The notes: generated by a model not told the origin, from the letters alone. Counted from the first letter of the stretch, positions 46,928 to 56,269 are shown. The stretch: DNA of 64,000 bases from Hansschlegelia quercus (GCF_004310425.1 NZ_SIUB01000002.1:186001-250000), one strand, 5' to 3'. Made by a program: numbers and translations.

Positions 46928-47835
46928 CTGCGCTCGACGATCGCGCGCGACTTCAGCTGCGCCAGGTAAGCCTTCGACTTGTCCTCGAGTTTCCGCATCG
47001 CGGCGTCGTCGTCGGGGGCGCGAAACGCGGTGTCATCATTGATGTTCTTGCGCTCGCAGACCGCGATCATCTCGAACCCGTCGTCTGAACGCTGCGGCTC
47101 GCTCAGCGCGCCCACCTTCACCTTGTCGAGGCTGTCGGACAGTTGTTTGCCGAGGGTGGAGCTGGAGCGGATCACCGGCTCCTTGACCGCGACGTCGCGG
47201 AGCGCGCTGGCGAACTGGACGGCCCCATCGCAGCCGGGGAAGCGGCCGCGGGCCGCCACCGCTTCGGCGCGCCGCTGGTTCGCCTGCGCGTCCGTCGCGC
47301 CTTTGGGCAGCACGAAGACGACAACCCGAAGCGTATACTGCACCGCCTTGTTGCTCGGCTGGGTCGCGCCGGTCGCGACCGGGTCTCGAGCGGACACCTG
47401 CGCCGCGTATTTGCGGCGCACCAGCTGCGCCCAGGCCATCTCGGCGGCAATGCGGTCCTTCAGCGTCTGGGCGCTGACGCCGCGCTGGGCGATGGCCTGC
47501 GAAAATTGCTCCGGCGTCAGCTTGGTGCGTTGCGCGATGCTCGAGAAGGCCGCGTTGACCTGCGCGGGGTCGGCGGTCATCCCATAGCGCTTCGCTTCGG
47601 TGAGCTTGAGCTTTTCGTCGATCAATTCGTCCTGGGCCGCCGCGACGCTGCCGCCCTTGCCGCCGGACTGGAGCTTGAGCAGCGCGAGCCGCGACTGCAC
47701 TTCGCTGGTCAGGATCGGCTGGCCGTTGACGACAACCGAGATCGACTGCGCGGAAGCGGGCGTCGCCGCAGCGAGGCCGGCTGCGGCAAGAACGATGGTT
47801 GCGGACAGGATCCGGAAACGCGCGGAACTCGGCAT
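46924..47835 (-). CDS. surA: SurA-like periplasmic chaperone
   Basis: About 303 residues. A signal peptide covers about residues 1-30 (ILSATIVLAAAGLAAATPASA-Q). The mature part begins SISVVVNGQPILTSEVQSRLALL and continues with the helical chaperone core (QDELIDEKLKLTEAKRYGM, LKDRIAAEMAWAQLVRRKY). The C-terminal parvulin-like region is present but divergent; the key isomerase residues are not obvious, so prolyl isomerase activity is doubtful. SurA escorts outer membrane proteins. The ATG at 47835 follows AGGGG by six bases; the frame is open to 47910 but that part lacks signal-peptide character. It lies between lptD and pdxA. Confidence 0.88.
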   Translation of the reverse strand: MPSSARFRILSATIVLAAAGLAAATPASAQSISVVVNGQPILTSEVQSRLALLKLQSGGKGGSVAAAQDELIDEKLKLTEAKRYGMTADPAQVNAAFSSIAQRTKLTPEQFSQAIAQRGVSAQTLKDRIAAEMAWAQLVRRKYAAQVSARDPVATGATQPSNKAVQYTLRVVVFVLPKGATDAQANQRRAEAVAARGRFPGCDGAVQFASALRDVAVKEPVIRSSSTLGKQLSDSLDKVKVGALSEPQRSDDGFEMIAVCERKNINDDTAFRAPDDDAAMRKLEDKSKAYLAQLKSRAIVERR

Positions 47836-47924
47836 CGACGCCCCTTGATTCGACCACGCACGGAGCGCGGGGTGCGGCGCTTTTGTCTGCATTCTCCGCC
47901 CCGCCGTCAACAGCGGTTAACCGG

Positions 47925-50372
47925 TCAGTTCGACCCGAACGTGTCCGGATTAACGGAGGAGCGCGAGTTTCGCGACAGGCCGACGGAACCGAGGGTGCGG
48001 AAATCCAACTTCACGAGGAACTTGTTGTTCACGTCGGAGACGCGCACCGTGTCCGAGCTGGTGTCGATCTCGCGGATATACGTGAAATTGAACGACAGGC
48101 ACTGTGCGATGTCGTTCAACCCGAAGCCGACCTGGGTGCGGTCAAAGGCGTCGCGATCGAAATTGTAGCGCGCGCCGCCCTCGACATAGAGGTCCTCGGT
48201 CACAAAGACGCGGGCGCCGCCGAGCACGCCTTCGCGGATGTCGTCGTACCCCTGTAGCGCAGCCTTGTCGTAGCGGCCGTACATCAAATTCGCTTGGAAG
48301 CGGTCGAACTGAGCCCGCCCCTCGACCTCCGCCATCCGCAGGTCGAAGCCCTTCTCGTCGAGCCGTAGATGGCTCGCGATCGAGAAGAACGAGTTCGGGA
48401 CGAAGGTGAAGCCGCCGACATAGTCCGACCGCTTCGTGTCGAGGCCTGAATCCGGGCCAATCTGGGTTGGGTCGATCTTGTCGAACGAGTTCTGTCCGAA
48501 CAGGGCGAAGGACTGACCGACGAGTACGCTGGCGCTCGCGCCGGAATCGGCGGTCACGGTATACTGGCCGCCGACATTGGCGCGGCTGCCGCCTTCGATG
48601 CGGTCGTAGCCTGAGAACTTGTTCCACGAGAACAGGGTCGTGTCGTCGAACAGCAGGCTCTGTGCGTCCTCGTTCGGCAGCTTGCCGACATGAGTCTCGT
48701 TCGGTCGCAGGATGAGCTGACCGATCGGCTCGATCTGGTGCGTGAAGCCCTGGGCCACCGCGATGAAGGGGTAGCGGTATTCAAGCCCAACGCCGGCCAT
48801 GCCGCGCGCCACGAGGTCCTGCTCGTTCCGAAGGAACGCCGGCATCGAGGAGTCGTAATCGGGCTTGGTGTAGATCAGGTCGCCGCGCGCGAAAGCGAAC
48901 GGGGTCCAGACCTGGCCGATCGGGTCGACGAAGCGCCGGCGCCAGTCGATGTCGCCGGAGAGGCGGGAATAGGTGCCCGCGGCCCCAACCAGCGCATTGT
49001 CCGGTCTCGGCCGAAAGCGCGTGCGCTCGCGGGCGTAGTCGCTTTCCTCGCGGTAGAGGTTGGTCGCGTTGAAGTCGAGCGACAGCTCGCCGCCGCCGAC
49101 CGGATCCTCAAACGTGTAGTCATAGTCGACGACCGGCGCGACCCAGGGCTGGCGGTCCTGGCGATCGTAGCGGGTGAGGCCGTAGAAGCGGTATGCCCGC
49201 GCTTCGAAGAAGCTGCGATCGCCCTGGCCCTGCAGGTAGAGCGTCGAAACCGCTTCGGGTCCGGTGCCCCACAAATCGTAGTCGCCGCGCACCCACTTGT
49301 CCGAGAGCAGGTTGATGTCCCAGCCCCACGACCAGCGCTCGTTGATGTCGAAGTCGCCCTTGGTCGTTAACGCCCAGCGGTTATCGCGGTTGCCGGGGCC
49401 GACAGTCAGGCCCTCGTCGTTGCGGCCCGGGCCGACCTTGTCGTTGAAGCGGTCGGAATTGAGCTGGTGGATTCCGGCGGCGCGGATCTCGTAGGCGCCG
49501 TCGATCAGCTTCTGGCGATACTCGCCCTTGAGCATCACGCCCTGATGCTGCGTGACGAGCGGCGCGAGCGTCAGGTCCGAGGACGGCGACAGCACCCAAT
49601 AATACGGCGTCTCGATCCCGTAGCCGACGTCGCTGGATTTCATGAAGCTCGGGCCGAGGACGCCGGTCTTCCGCTTCACGGACGGGTCGGGACTGGAGAA
49701 GAACGGCAGCCAGGCGATCGGCTGGCCGAACAGCTCGAAGGTCGCGTCTTCGTAGTAGATCATCTTCTCGTCCTGGCGCCAGATGATGCGCTTGGACTTG
49801 ATCTGCCACAGCGGGGGCTTCGAAGGATTGTCGCGGCAAGGCTCGCAGGCGGTGTAGGCGGCGCGGTCGAAGATCATGACCTCGCCATTCTCGCGCCGGC
49901 CTTTGGCCGCCGCGAAATGGGTGCGCTGCGTGGTCTCGAGGCGGAGAGGTTCGACGAAGCCGTCCCGGAAGTTGTCGGTGACGTCCATCTGGTCGGCGTA
50001 GATCACGTCGCCGTTGCGCTCGGTCAACTTGACCTTGCCGATGGCGAGCACGCGGTTCGCCTTCTGGTCGTAGCGCACGCGCTCGGACTGCAGCGTGCGA
50101 CCGTCGTAATAGATGTCGACACCGCCGACCGCCGTCACGATCTCCTTGTCGTAATCGTAGACGAGCTCCTTGGCCTCCATGAGCATGCGCGCGTTCGGAT
50201 CGCGCTTGCCGACGTTGGAGGTGTCGATCGGTTTCTGGCCGCCGTAGCCCTTCATCGATGCAGGCTTCGGCGGCACGAGGCTCTGCGCTTGGGCGGACGA
50301 TGCGAGGGCGATGACCGCCACTGCGAGCAGGGCGGTCGCGACGGCGCGGAACAGGGCGAAGCGGGCCGTCAA
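47925..50372 (-). CDS. lptD: LPS-assembly protein LptD
   Basis: About 815 residues. A signal peptide (ALLAVAVIALASSAQAQ) is followed by the jellyroll LptA-like domain (ELVYDYDKEIVTAVGGVDIYYDGRTLQ; ADQMDVTDNFRDG) and a C-terminal beta-barrel ending in aromatic strands (CLSFNFTYIRE). It inserts lipopolysaccharide in the outer membrane. A cysteine pair (YTACEPCRDNPS) is present, as in many alphaproteobacterial LptDs. The start is TTG at 50372, ten bases after GGGAGG; a frame reaching 50630 adds 86 Arg/Ala-rich residues without a signal and is rejected. It leads the lptD-surA-pdxA-rsmA operon. LptF and LptG, usually just upstream, are not there. Confidence 0.93.
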   Translation of the reverse strand: MTARFALFRAVATALLAVAVIALASSAQAQSLVPPKPASMKGYGGQKPIDTSNVGKRDPNARMLMEAKELVYDYDKEIVTAVGGVDIYYDGRTLQSERVRYDQKANRVLAIGKVKLTERNGDVIYADQMDVTDNFRDGFVEPLRLETTQRTHFAAAKGRRENGEVMIFDRAAYTACEPCRDNPSKPPLWQIKSKRIIWRQDEKMIYYEDATFELFGQPIAWLPFFSSPDPSVKRKTGVLGPSFMKSSDVGYGIETPYYWVLSPSSDLTLAPLVTQHQGVMLKGEYRQKLIDGAYEIRAAGIHQLNSDRFNDKVGPGRNDEGLTVGPGNRDNRWALTTKGDFDINERWSWGWDINLLSDKWVRGDYDLWGTGPEAVSTLYLQGQGDRSFFEARAYRFYGLTRYDRQDRQPWVAPVVDYDYTFEDPVGGGELSLDFNATNLYREESDYARERTRFRPRPDNALVGAAGTYSRLSGDIDWRRRFVDPIGQVWTPFAFARGDLIYTKPDYDSSMPAFLRNEQDLVARGMAGVGLEYRYPFIAVAQGFTHQIEPIGQLILRPNETHVGKLPNEDAQSLLFDDTTLFSWNKFSGYDRIEGGSRANVGGQYTVTADSGASASVLVGQSFALFGQNSFDKIDPTQIGPDSGLDTKRSDYVGGFTFVPNSFFSIASHLRLDEKGFDLRMAEVEGRAQFDRFQANLMYGRYDKAALQGYDDIREGVLGGARVFVTEDLYVEGGARYNFDRDAFDRTQVGFGLNDIAQCLSFNFTYIREIDTSSDTVRVSDVNNKFLVKLDFRTLGSVGLSRNSRSSVNPDTFGSN

Positions 50373-50835
50373 CTGCGTTCGTCCTCCCTCATCGCAGGGC
50401 GCGCGAAAGGTTGGGAGGGCAGGCGAGACGGCGACCGAACGAGGCGCACGCGCAGATCCGGCCGCCCCCGATACGCCGGCGAACCTGCCCGCGACGTAAA
50501 GCACGCCCGAGAACGAAACGCCACAACCACGACGCGCGACAAGGCGGGCGGCGGTTCCCTCAATGGCGTCCGGCGTCGTTTGCTGTCGGCTTGTTACTGG
50601 CACGAATCTGGCCGCAAACGCGACCTCCACTCAGGGGGGCGCGCCGCCCCCGACTCGCCATGGCCAATTGACGATATTACCTCGCGTCCGCGCAAGCACG
50701 GGGCCTCGGCCACGGGGCGCTGGCGGCTGGAACGTGACGGAGCTGTCGTATAAGGGCTACACCGAGCTTACCTGAGCCTTACCCGTCCGCCCAATCGGCG
50801 GACGCAGCCGAAATCTCGCAGGAGCCCCAATAGAG
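50373..50835. other. 463-base intergenic region between lptD and pepA
   Basis: No gene is supported; reading frames are Arg/Ala-rich and unlike any family. It holds GGGGGCG-CGC-CGCCCCC (50635-50651) and GTCCGCC-CAATC-GGCGGAC (near 50788-50806), two perfect hairpins. It must contain the divergent promoters for lptD and pepA. In relatives this is the lptF-lptG site; I find no remnant of either here. Confidence 0.55.
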
Positions 50836-52335
50836 ATGGCCAAGCACTCCGACGCCCCCGCGCGTCTCAAGATCGCGATCCGGAAGCTTGGCGACGACCT
50901 CTCCGGCGTCGTCGTCGTCCTCGCGGGGCCGAACCTCGCTTTCGGACCCGCGACCACGGCGTTTCTGTCGCCAATCGAGACTGCGGTCGGGCGAGCGGCG
51001 GCCGCTGAGCGATTTAAGGCCAAGGCCGGATCGGGCTTTACGCTTCTCGCTCCGCTGATTTCGAGCGTCGACCGCGTGATTGTCGTCGGGCGCGGCGACG
51101 GCGAAGAGAGGCCGGACTACGTGAAGCTCGGCGGCCAGATCGCGGGCAAGCTGCCGTCCTCGGCGGAGCATGCCACCGTGTTGCTCGATGGGCTGGCCGC
51201 GGAGGCGGTCGCCGACATCGCGCTGGGCTTGAGGCTGCGCGCCTACACGTTCGACGCCTACAAGACCAAGAAGAAGGACGAGGATGCCGGCGGTCCGCTC
51301 TCCAAGGTCACGCTGGCGGTCTCCGACGAGGCCGCGGCCAAGAAGGCCTGGAAGCTCAAGGAAGGTCTCGCCGAGGGCGTCGAGATCGCCCGCACGCTCG
51401 TCAACGAGCCGGCCAACGTTCTGACGCCGAAGGAGTTCGCGGCCCGCGCGGGCGAGCTCTCGAAGCTCGGCGTCGCAGTCGAGGTGATGGGCGACAAGGA
51501 CCTCAAGAAGGCCGGTTTCGGCGCGCTGCTCGCCGTCGGCCAGGGCTCCGAGCAGGAGAGCCAGGTTGTCATCATGCGCTGGAACGGCGCCAAGGATGAA
51601 GACGCGCAGCCCATCGCCTTCGTCGGCAAGGGCGTCGTGTTCGACACCGGCGGCATCTCCATCAAGCCAGGCGGCGGCATGGAGGACATGAAGGGCGATA
51701 TGGCGGGCGCCGCCTGCGTCGTCGGCCTCATGCATGCGCTGGCCTCACGTAAGGCGAAGGTCAACGTCATCGGCGCCATCGGCTGCGTCGAGAACATGCC
51801 GGACGGCAAAGCCTACCGGCCGGGCGACATCATCACCGGCCTGTCCGGGCAGACGATCGAGATCATCAACACCGACGCCGAAGGCCGCCTCGTGCTGGCG
51901 GACGTGCTCTGGTATGTGCAGGACCGCTTTAAGCCGAAGTTCATGGTAGACCTTGCGACGCTGACCGGCGCGATCCTCGTCGCGCTCGGCATCGATAACG
52001 CCGGCCTGTTCTCGAACGACGATCCGCTTTCAGAAGCGATCTCCAAGGCCGGCAAGTCGACGGGCGAGACCGTCTGGCGGATGCCGCTCGGGCCGGAATA
52101 CGACAAGCTGATCGATTCCAAGTTCGCGGACATGAAGCAGACCGGCGGCCGCCACGGCGGTTCGATCACGGCGGCGCAGTTCCTCAAGCGCCACGTCAAC
52201 GGCACGCCCTGGGCGCATCTCGACATAGCCGGCACCGGCATGGGTTCGCCCTCGAGCGACACCAACCGCAGTTGGGGATCGGGTTGGGGCGTGCGCCTGC
52301 TCGACCGTTTGGTGAGCGACGCCTACGAAGGTTGA
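50836..52335 (+). CDS. pepA: leucyl aminopeptidase (M17 family)
   Basis: A 499-residue M17 peptidase with a dinuclear metal site. [30 protein letters not shown] and [14 protein letters not shown] (the NTDAEGR signature) carry the metal ligands. It trims N-terminal residues from peptides in the cytoplasm, and in some bacteria doubles as a DNA-binding protein. AGGAG lies 11 bases before the ATG. It diverges from lptD. A strong bidirectional terminator follows. Confidence 0.95.
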   Translation: MAKHSDAPARLKIAIRKLGDDLSGVVVVLAGPNLAFGPATTAFLSPIETAVGRAAAAERFKAKAGSGFTLLAPLISSVDRVIVVGRGDGEERPDYVKLGGQIAGKLPSSAEHATVLLDGLAAEAVADIALGLRLRAYTFDAYKTKKKDEDAGGPLSKVTLAVSDEAAAKKAWKLKEGLAEGVEIARTLVNEPANVLTPKEFAARAGELSKLGVAVEVMGDKDLKKAGFGALLAVGQGSEQESQVVIMRWNGAKDEDAQPIAFVGKGVVFDTGGISIKPGGGMEDMKGDMAGAACVVGLMHALASRKAKVNVIGAIGCVENMPDGKAYRPGDIITGLSGQTIEIINTDAEGRLVLADVLWYVQDRFKPKFMVDLATLTGAILVALGIDNAGLFSNDDPLSEAISKAGKSTGETVWRMPLGPEYDKLIDSKFADMKQTGGRHGGSITAAQFLKRHVNGTPWAHLDIAGTGMGSPSSDTNRSWGSGWGVRLLDRLVSDAYEG

Positions 52336-52352
52336 GCGCTTCGCTCACGAAC

Positions 52353-52389
52353 AAAAACCCCGCCACGGCGAGAGCCTGACGGGGTTTTT
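52353..52389. terminator. bidirectional intrinsic terminator
   Basis: AAAAACCCCG and CGGGGTTTTT make a 10-pair stem with a 17-base loop. The T tract on each strand makes it work for pepA on the plus strand and, on the minus strand, for the hypothetical gene that ends at 52414. Confidence 0.88.
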
Positions 52390-52413
52390 CGTATCCGGCG
52401 CAAAGCCGAGAGA

Positions 52414-52848
52414 TCAGCCGAACAGGTTCATGGCTCGCGGCATGGCCGGCGCGGCCTGGGACGCGCGCTCGTCCTTGGGCGCGCGCTCCTCGCAGCGCTC
52501 GCCCAGCCAGTCGATCACCGACTTCAGTCCACAGCCCGAGAACTCGGGCTGAAGAGTGAGGACATAGAGGTTGTCGGCCTCTCCGAGATGCGCCTTCAGC
52601 CGGGCGAACAGCGCCCCGTTGCCGTGCTTGGTCTTCACCACGAAGCTTGTCGGAGACAGTTGAACGCTCGGATAGCGCGTGATTTCGGTCGTGACTTCGA
52701 ATCGGGCTAGCGCCGAGTCGCTTTCGAATGTCACTAGAAACAGATCCACGGTGCGCCTGCCGTCCTGCGTGCCTGATGAGCTCCCACCGAGATACCGTCC
52801 GCCGTCAGTTTCTTCAACGAAACCGGCCGCTTCCGACAATTTTATCAA
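52414..52848 (-). CDS. hypothetical protein of unknown function
   Basis: No family is recognised. The supported part reads about 110-145 residues, mixed alpha/beta in character, with RRTVDLFLVTFESDSALARFEV, SFVVKTKHGNGALFARLKAHLG and LYVLTLQPEFSGCGLKSVIDWL. The frame is open up to 52986, but codons at about 52840-52860 (AAA TTA AGT ATT AAT) are rare for this genome and fall in an AT-rich block that looks like a promoter; the sequence above it is Arg-rich. The true start may be a TTG near 52848 or 52839 or a GTG near 52750. The gene diverges from holC and ends at the shared terminator. Low certainty on start, moderate on being a gene. Confidence 0.45.
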   Translation of the reverse strand: MIKLSEAAGFVEETDGGRYLGGSSSGTQDGRRTVDLFLVTFESDSALARFEVTTEITRYPSVQLSPTSFVVKTKHGNGALFARLKAHLGEADNLYVLTLQPEFSGCGLKSVIDWLGERCEERAPKDERASQAAPAMPRAMNLFG

Positions 52849-52962
52849 ATTAATACTTAATTTCCCGCGGGCTTCGGGCCTCGGCTCTCGGATCAATCTG
52901 CCGTGGGCTGACCAACGTCCGGCCGGGGTGACGGCGGCGCGGAGGCGCGGCATTGTTCGGGC

Positions 52963-53406
52963 ATGACCGACGTCCTGTTCTATCACCTGACCCGTCAGCC
53001 GCTCGACAAGGCGCTTCCGACGCTGCTCGAAAAGTGCCTGGAGCGGAGCTGGAAGGTCGTGGTGCAGGCGGCCGCGCCCGAGCGGGTCGCGGCGCTAGAC
53101 GATTCGCTCTGGACCTACTCGGATGAAGGCTTTCTGCCGCACGGCGCGGAGGCCGAGGGCGCCGACGAGACGATCTGGCTGACGACGACGGATCTCAATC
53201 CGAACGGAGCCGCGGTACGCGTGCTGGTCGATGGCGCGGCGCCACCAGACCTCGGCGCATACGAGCGCGCGCTCGTGCTGTTCGACGGCCACGACCCGGA
53301 GGCGCTCGACGCCGTGCGCGGACAGTGGAAGACGCTGAAGGCCGAGGGGCACGCGGTCACCTACTGGAAGCAGACCGACGAAGGCCGCTGGCAGCGTGAG
53401 GCGTGA
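52963..53406 (+). CDS. holC: DNA polymerase III subunit chi
   Basis: A 147-residue chi subunit. MTDVLFYHLTRQPLDKALPTLLEKCLERSWKVVVQA at the start, LWTYSDEGFLPHGA and the C-terminal WKTLKAEGHAVTYWKQTDEGRWQ are typical HolC segments. Chi links the clamp loader to single-stranded DNA-binding protein. It is often next to pepA, as here, with the hypothetical gene between them on the opposite strand. Confidence 0.93.
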   Translation: MTDVLFYHLTRQPLDKALPTLLEKCLERSWKVVVQAAAPERVAALDDSLWTYSDEGFLPHGAEAEGADETIWLTTTDLNPNGAAVRVLVDGAAPPDLGAYERALVLFDGHDPEALDAVRGQWKTLKAEGHAVTYWKQTDEGRWQREA

Positions 53407-53424
53407 GACGCCTGCCGACGCAGG

Positions 53425-53510
53425 CTCCTCAGCATGAGGACCGTTGAGCCAGCCGCAAACCTCCTCATGCTGAGGAGGCCCGAAGGGCCGTCTCGAAGCA
53501 CGCGCATGCA
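53425..53510. repeat. inverted repeat of intergenic REP type
   Basis: CTCCTCAGCATGAGGA (53425-53440) and TCCTCATGCTGAGGAG (53462-53477) are exact reverse complements, 16 bases, separated by 21 bases. GGCCCGAAGGGCC then GTCTCGAAGCACG follow. This 'CTCATGCTGAGGAG...GTCTCGAAGCACG' module is a common intergenic repeat in Rhizobiales genomes. It may act as a terminator for holC. Confidence 0.7.
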
Positions 53511-53573
53511 CTAGCCGCTCCCATCCGCGTGATCGCCCTCGCAAGGCTTCGCCGCCGCGCCATTTGGCCGGCC

Positions 53574-55046
53574 ATGGCCATCCTCCGACATCTTCCCGCG
53601 ATCTTCGCTGTCTGCTTCACGCTTGCGACGCCCGCCTTCGCCGACGACCCGCCCTCAAACGCGCTGCCGGGGCCGGGGACGGCCAAACGCTCCACCGTGA
53701 CGCCCCAGGATACGCTGACCTACACGGTCGGCGTCGAGGCGGTGCCGCTGGCGGATCCCGAGGGCAAGAAGCTCGCGGATATCGTCGCCACGACCTACGC
53801 GATGGACCGCGTCGAGGCGACCAAGCGGCCGATCACCTATGTCTTCAACGGCGGGCCGGGCGCCGCCTCCGCCTGGCTCAATTTCGGCGGCCTCGGGCCC
53901 AAGCGCTTCGTCTTCGGCAATCAGGGCTCTGCCCCCTCAGACCTGCCCAAGTTCGAGGACAATCCCGACACCTGGCTCGCCTTCACCGATCTCGTCTTCG
54001 TCGATCCGCCGGGCACAGGCTACAGCCGCGCTGTCGGCGCCGATGCCGAGCGGAACTTCTATTCGGTGGAGGGCGACGTCGACGCGCTGTCGCGGGTCAT
54101 CGCGAAGCATCTCGCGGCGAAGGGTAGGCTCGGCTCTCCCGTCTATCTCGCCGGTGAGAGCTATGGCGGCTTCCGCGCGCCCCGCATCGCCCAGAAGCTT
54201 CAGTCGCGCGACGGCGTCGGCGTCGCCGGGATCGTGTCGATCTCGCCAGTGCTCGATTTCGGCATCCGGCAGGATGAAGACATCTCGCCGATCCCGTGGA
54301 TGAACGGGCTGCCTTCGCTCGTGGCGACCATGCGGGAAAGGGCAGGGCCGATCACGCGCGCCGATCTCGCGGACGCCGAGGCCTACGCGACCGGCTCTTA
54401 TTTCGCCGACCTCATGAAGGGCCCGCGCGACAAGGCCGCGGTGGATCGCATGTCGGCGGAAGTCGCTCGATTGACCGGCCTCGATCCCGCCTTCGTCCGC
54501 CGCCTCGGCGGACGCGTGGACATCCGATCCTTCTCCCGTGAGATCGGGCGCAACGAGGGCAAGGTTGGCTCGCTCTACGACGCCAACGTCACCGCCTTCG
54601 ACCCTGACCCCAGCGCCGCCCGCTCGGACTTCGACGATCCCGTGCTTGACGGCGCGCAGGCGCCGCTCACCCGCGCGGCCGTCGACTTCTACGGCCGGGA
54701 GCTGAACTGGAAGATCGACCGCCGCTACGAGCTCATCAACGGCGACGTGAACCGCAAATGGCGGTGGGGAGAGGGGCAGGGCGCGCCGGAGGCGATCTCG
54801 TCGCTGAAGGCCGTGCTGGCGCTCGACCCGAAGGTCAAGGTCATCGTCGCCCACGGCGCGACCGATCTCGTGACGCCCTACATGGAATCCAAGATGGCGC
54901 TCGATCAGATCCCGGCCTTCGGCGACCCGGAGCGGGTGAGGCTCAAGATCTATCCGGGCGGCCACATGTTCTACACCCGCGAGGGCTCGCGCGCGGCGTT
55001 CCTCAAGGACGTAAAGGCGCTCTACGGCGTGTCCGCCGAGGAGTGA
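53574..55046 (+). CDS. S10 family serine carboxypeptidase
   Basis: About 490 residues. A signal peptide covers about residues 1-23 (LPAIFAVCFTLATPAFA). The alpha/beta-hydrolase domain carries FNGGPGAASAW (oxyanion hole), GESYGG with the nucleophile serine (about residue 196), HGATDLVTPY (aspartate) and GGHMFY (histidine). It should cleave C-terminal residues from peptides in the periplasm. The ATG at 53574 gives a normal signal peptide; a GTG at 53529 in frame would add 15 Arg-rich residues and is also possible, since neither has a strong ribosome site. Its stop overlaps the opposite YeeE/YedE gene by 25 bases. Confidence 0.87.
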   Translation: MAILRHLPAIFAVCFTLATPAFADDPPSNALPGPGTAKRSTVTPQDTLTYTVGVEAVPLADPEGKKLADIVATTYAMDRVEATKRPITYVFNGGPGAASAWLNFGGLGPKRFVFGNQGSAPSDLPKFEDNPDTWLAFTDLVFVDPPGTGYSRAVGADAERNFYSVEGDVDALSRVIAKHLAAKGRLGSPVYLAGESYGGFRAPRIAQKLQSRDGVGVAGIVSISPVLDFGIRQDEDISPIPWMNGLPSLVATMRERAGPITRADLADAEAYATGSYFADLMKGPRDKAAVDRMSAEVARLTGLDPAFVRRLGGRVDIRSFSREIGRNEGKVGSLYDANVTAFDPDPSAARSDFDDPVLDGAQAPLTRAAVDFYGRELNWKIDRRYELINGDVNRKWRWGEGQGAPEAISSLKAVLALDPKVKVIVAHGATDLVTPYMESKMALDQIPAFGDPERVRLKIYPGGHMFYTREGSRAAFLKDVKALYGVSAEE

Positions 55047-56269
55047 GGCAACTCCGCGTCTTCCGGCAGATCGCCGCGAGGGCGTCTCGGTCGTATCATC
55101 GCGTCGCGCGGATCGAGGATGAGCGCTGCGAGGATGCCGAGCGACGCGAAGGCGAGGAAGATCCAGCCCGAGGCGGCTCCGACCGCGACGCCGGCGATCG
55201 CCTCGCCGGTGACCGCGCCGAGCGCCGTCATGGCGCCTAGGCCGAGCAGCAGCCCGCCGAGGACCATCTCGATCGCGTCCCGCAAGGTGAAGCCTGCGAG
55301 CGAGAACCGCCCGGAGGCCAGGGCGCAGGCGAAGGCGCCAACGATGAACCCGATCAGGATGACGACGTGCTCTGTGAGCGCGAAGCCTGTCATCAACGGC
55401 ACGACGATGCCACCGACGCCGTCGCTCAGACCGGGCAGGTTCGAAGGGGCCAGACCCGCCATGGTCGCGAGCCAGCGTGCGGCCGTGGCGCATTCCGCGA
55501 TCAGGCCGAGCGGCTCGCCCGCGGCGTAGCTGGCGGCGACCAGCAGGCCGAGCAGCGCGCCGGCGGAGGTCGCGGGCCACGGCTCGACCATGAGCCGCAC
55601 GCGCAGGCTTCGCGGGTCCGGCTTTGCGGCCGGCCGACGGCGCCAAAGCAGCACGGCCAGCGCCGCGATGATCGCGAACTGGGCCAAGAGCGAGCCCGCG
55701 AAGCCGAGCGTCTCCGGCAGGAAGGGCGCCGGCGCGCCCTCGACCGCGTGTACCCAGGTCCATGGCCACAGCGCCACGCCGCCGACGAAACCCGCGAAGA
55801 CGGCGAGCAGCGCCGGGACGGCGACGAGCGAGCCTTCGCCGAGGCGGCGGAGATGAACCATCACCCCGCCACGCGCGACGACGGAGCCGACGCCGAACAC
55901 AAAGGCGGCTGGCGGCAAAATCCAGCTCACCGGTCCGATCCGGGCGTTTGCGGGCGGCGCCCCGGCGCCTATCAGCACGAGCGCGCCGAGCGTCACGATC
56001 TGGGCCGCGAACAATGCGGCTAGAAAGCCGAGCAACTGGTTCGAGTCCTTGAGGACCAGGAGATCGCGCCATGCGCGGACCAGCGAGAGTTCGCCGCGCT
56101 GGAGCGCGACGCCGAATACGATCCCGGCGACGAGCGGCCACCCGCGATGGCTGAAACGGCCGTCGAGCACGGCGAAGGTTGCGGCTGCGAACGCGGCGGC
56201 GATCAGGACGGCGCCCGCAAGTCCGGGCCGGGGGACGGAGAGAGCTTTGAGAAAAAGCGGCCGCGTCAC
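55022..56269 (-). CDS. YeeE/YedE family membrane protein lacking the family cysteines
   Basis: A 415-residue integral membrane protein with about ten helices in two halves, the YeeE/YedE (TsuA) layout. Family-type motifs are recognisable: LQRGELSLVRAWRDL (usual: RSRFC..), ARGGVMVHLRRLGEGS (usual: GGCxxGTL.R.GEGS) and LGLGAMTALGAVTGEAI (usual: GGCN.G). In each, the conserved cysteine is replaced. Only two cysteines remain in the protein, elsewhere. TsuA imports thiosulfate by relaying it between those cysteines, so this protein probably does not. The start is GTG at 56269, overlapping the ABC-F stop (GTGA). It converges with the S10 gene, overlapping by 25 bases. It might transport another anion; the substrate is unknown. 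Confidence 0.8.
   Translation of the reverse strand: MTRPLFLKALSVPRPGLAGAVLIAAAFAAATFAVLDGRFSHRGWPLVAGIVFGVALQRGELSLVRAWRDLLVLKDSNQLLGFLAALFAAQIVTLGALVLIGAGAPPANARIGPVSWILPPAAFVFGVGSVVARGGVMVHLRRLGEGSLVAVPALLAVFAGFVGGVALWPWTWVHAVEGAPAPFLPETLGFAGSLLAQFAIIAALAVLLWRRRPAAKPDPRSLRVRLMVEPWPATSAGALLGLLVAASYAAGEPLGLIAECATAARWLATMAGLAPSNLPGLSDGVGGIVVPLMTGFALTEHVVILIGFIVGAFACALASGRFSLAGFTLRDAIEMVLGGLLLGLGAMTALGAVTGEAIAGVAVGAASGWIFLAFASLGILAALILDPRDAMIRPRRPRGDLPEDAELPHSSADTP

Noticed and set aside
50635-50651. Perfect GGGGGCG/CGCCCCC hairpin as a terminator of a lost lptG
   Set aside because: No T tract on either strand and no remaining coding sequence near it; a palindrome of this size is not rare in such GC-rich DNA.
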